DNA from: Planctomycetota bacterium
GTDB lineage: Bacteria > Planctomycetota > UBA1135 > GCA-002686595
NCBI GenBank assembly: GCA_016712565.1
Contig: JADJQU010000009.1
Coordinates: 1-64,000, forward strand
DNA length: 64,000 nt
Direction of reading: 5' to 3'
The position numbers were made by a program, and so were the translations under genes. Numbering within the stretch: the stretch's first letter is position 1; the number at the start of each line of letters is the position of its first letter. Positions 62,794-64,000 of this stretch are shown here, piece by piece. The notes beneath the pieces are model-generated. The model was not told the origin of the DNA. It did not search any database and saw nothing but the letters and a program-made list of their open reading frames with translations.

Positions 62794-62929
62794 GCTGCGG
62801 CCCGCGACGACTCGCCGAAAGCTCGCGGCCCTTTCGGTCCATCGATCGGGACAGGACACTCGGGCGGCGGCGGCCGCCTGCCCGCGCGATCCGAAGCCGA
62901 ACACGGCGATGGATCCGCTCCTCGCGTTT

Positions 62930-63655
62930 TCAACGCAGTCCGCCGACCTCGCAGGCCAGGACCTCCCGCGGGCAGCGGAAGCGCACGGGCACCGTGTCGG
63001 CGACTCCCCGGCTGACCAGCAGCACCGCGTTGCCGACGCGGTAGCGCAGTCCATTCCAACGGCTGAACCAGGCACCGGGATAGAGTTGCGCGCCGCGCTG
63101 CCACCACACGCATTGCCCGCCGTGCAGGTGGCCGGCCAGCACGAGGTCGTAGTACGGCGCGGCGGCCAGGGCTAGCTTGGGGTCGTGCCCCACCAGCACG
63201 CGCACGCTGGCCGCATCCGCCGCGGAGCGTGGCCGCAGCGCGGCGTGCAACTGCAGGCGCGCGCCGGCTTGCACCAATTCAACCTCCGCCTCGTGAAGCC
63301 AATGGCCCCCTCCCGCTCGCACCGCAGCACGGGCGAGACCCTTGCCGAGCCAACCGTCGTGGTTCCCCGCCACGGCGAACACCGGCGCGTGCGCGGCCAG
63401 CCGCTGCACGGTCTGCTCCAGCAGATCGGCACCCGAGCGTTGTTCGAGCAGGTCGCCTCCGAGCAGCACGACGTCGCACGGATTCCCGGCCACCGCCTCG
63501 ACGAGCGCGGCGCCGACGTGCTCGCGGCGCGCGGTCAAGTGCAGGTCGCTGGCGTAGATCAGTCGCCACGTCGTCGGCGGCGCGGCCTCCACGACCACGC
63601 ACTCGCGACGGACGAGCAGCGGCGCACGCGCTCCGAATTCGAAACCGGCGATCAT
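62930..63655 (-). CDS. Metallophosphoesterase (calcineurin-like)
   Basis: This 241-residue phosphoesterase has all five motif blocks of the family: DLHLT (D-x-H), VLLGGDLLE (GD), VAGNHDG (GNHD), VGHDP (GH near residue 175) and AGHLHGGQ (GHxH). It binds two metal ions and hydrolyses a phosphomonoester or diester; the substrate is not predictable. It has no signal peptide. The start at 63655 overlaps the stop of the upstream membrane-protein gene by 4 nt, so the two are co-translated. It converges with the Gly-rich protein gene. Confidence 0.92.
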   Translation of the reverse strand: MIAGFEFGARAPLLVRRECVVVEAAPPTTWRLIYASDLHLTARREHVGAALVEAVAGNPCDVVLLGGDLLEQRSGADLLEQTVQRLAAHAPVFAVAGNHDGWLGKGLARAAVRAGGGHWLHEAEVELVQAGARLQLHAALRPRSAADAASVRVLVGHDPKLALAAAPYYDLVLAGHLHGGQCVWWQRGAQLYPGAWFSRWNGLRYRVGNAVLLVSRGVADTVPVRFRCPREVLACEVGGLR

Positions 63656-64000
63656 GTGGGCACGACGGTGGCGCGTCGCGCCTCTTCGTACCAGAGCACG
63701 ACGGCGAGACAGCCGATGCACCACGAACGCACGAACCCGCGCCCGAGGAAGCCGCCGAACAGCATGCCGGCGGCGATCAGGGCCACGCGCGCCAGGGCCC
63801 TGCCCGAGGGCAGCGTGCGGCCCAGCAGCCGATGGCTGGCCAGGAACGGGGTCGCTTCGCCATCGAGCGCGAGCGGGAACACGAACACCAGCCGCGCCTC
63901 GACGGCGTAGAACACGAGGATCGCCGCGAAGACGGCCGGCAGCGTCAGATCCCAGCACACGTCCAGGGTGAGCAGGGCGACCAGGGCCAGCAGGCCACAG
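63652..64000 (-). CDS. Integral membrane protein, partial (5' end outside window)
   Basis: The frame is open to the right edge, so the true start is beyond 64000. The visible part has at least three hydrophobic helices (LLALVALLTLDVCWDLTLPA; AVFAAILVFYAVEARLVFVF; ARVALIAAGMLFGGFL) and ends in a soluble basic tail (EEARRATVVPT). It is coupled (ATGA) to the metallophosphoesterase. I do not recognise a family; such pairs of small membrane protein and phosphoesterase occur in several phyla. Confidence 0.6.
   Translation of the reverse strand, partial: CGLLALVALLTLDVCWDLTLPAVFAAILVFYAVEARLVFVFPLALDGEATPFLASHRLLGRTLPSGRALARVALIAAGMLFGGFLGRGFVRSWCIGCLAVVLWYEEARRATVVPT

Noticed and set aside
1..64000. 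CRISPR arrays, rRNA genes, tRNA genes
   Set aside because: No regularly spaced repeats, no rRNA blocks, and no tRNA T-loop motif with plausible cloverleaf was noticed in the gaps by eye; a tRNA scan program would be decisive.

Overview
The window comes from a very GC-rich bacterium that looks like a member of the Planctomycetota. Four things suggest this. Five or more secreted proteins share a cysteine-containing C-terminal domain (pattern YCTAK..S.GC.P, then NNKPGL, PFQGG.LC, NDCSG, QxWGRDNG, LSDA) that I associate with that phylum. There are six ECF-type sigma factors in 64 kb, one fused to a membrane-anchored repeat protein. There are large Ser/Thr kinases with TPR or membrane tails. DUF1570-, HAF- and DUF5916-type proteins are also present. 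This assignment is inference; no rRNA gene is present to confirm it.

Layout. 1-6.3 kb: end of an OPT-family transporter, a secreted C-terminal-domain protein, a small zinc-ribbon protein with an in-frame UGA, a DUF1570-type zinc protease and a CBM9/DUF5916 outer-membrane-like protein. 6.4-10.5 kb: a tight minus-strand run of ECF sigma, zinc-finger anti-sigma, membrane protein, PilM-PilN fusion and PilO/GspM-like protein. 11-16.8 kb: a disordered small protein, ribBA, an exported-looking catalase-peroxidase (katG) with a Fur/PerR-like palindrome upstream, and a LamG lipoprotein. 16.9-22.4 kb: sigma factor plus Ser/Thr kinase, a secreted protein, a DUF3109 protein and a small protein. 22.7-27.7 kb: a HAF-repeat protein, then a minus-strand minor pseudopilin operon. 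28.3-39 kb: a sigma/anti-sigma pair, a large subtilisin-like protease, more C-terminal-domain proteins, a lipase-like hydrolase and a beta-helix protein. 39.1-42.3 kb: an arsenic-type pair (ArsI plus a SigZ-like sigma factor) and a di-haem cytochrome c peroxidase. 42.5-48.9 kb: sigma, kinase, HEAT-cyclophilin, cupin and a trypsin-like protease. 48.9-51 kb: a lower-GC segment bounded by 13-bp inverted repeats, carrying a fragment of the neighbouring phzF gene and two secreted or membrane proteins. 51-59.1 kb: phzF and a ribose-type ABC importer interrupted by a sigma/carboxypeptidase-regulatory-repeat fusion gene. 59.2-64 kb: lutAB, a glycine-rich secreted protein, a metallophosphoesterase and a partial membrane protein.

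How the genes fit together. The strongest theme is envelope and export: pilus or type II secretion parts in two clusters, many Sec-exported proteins with a shared C-terminal module, exported proteases, and sigma/anti-sigma/kinase genes placed to sense the surface. Metabolism is represented by riboflavin synthesis, lactate oxidation (LutAB without LutC here), peroxide defence, organoarsenical detoxification and sugar import.

Caution on quality. Several otherwise convincing genes are broken by one-base losses, several of them in G or C runs (near 104, 903, 3748, 5405 and 55112). This looks more like consensus error than biology and should temper any reading of isolated stop codons.
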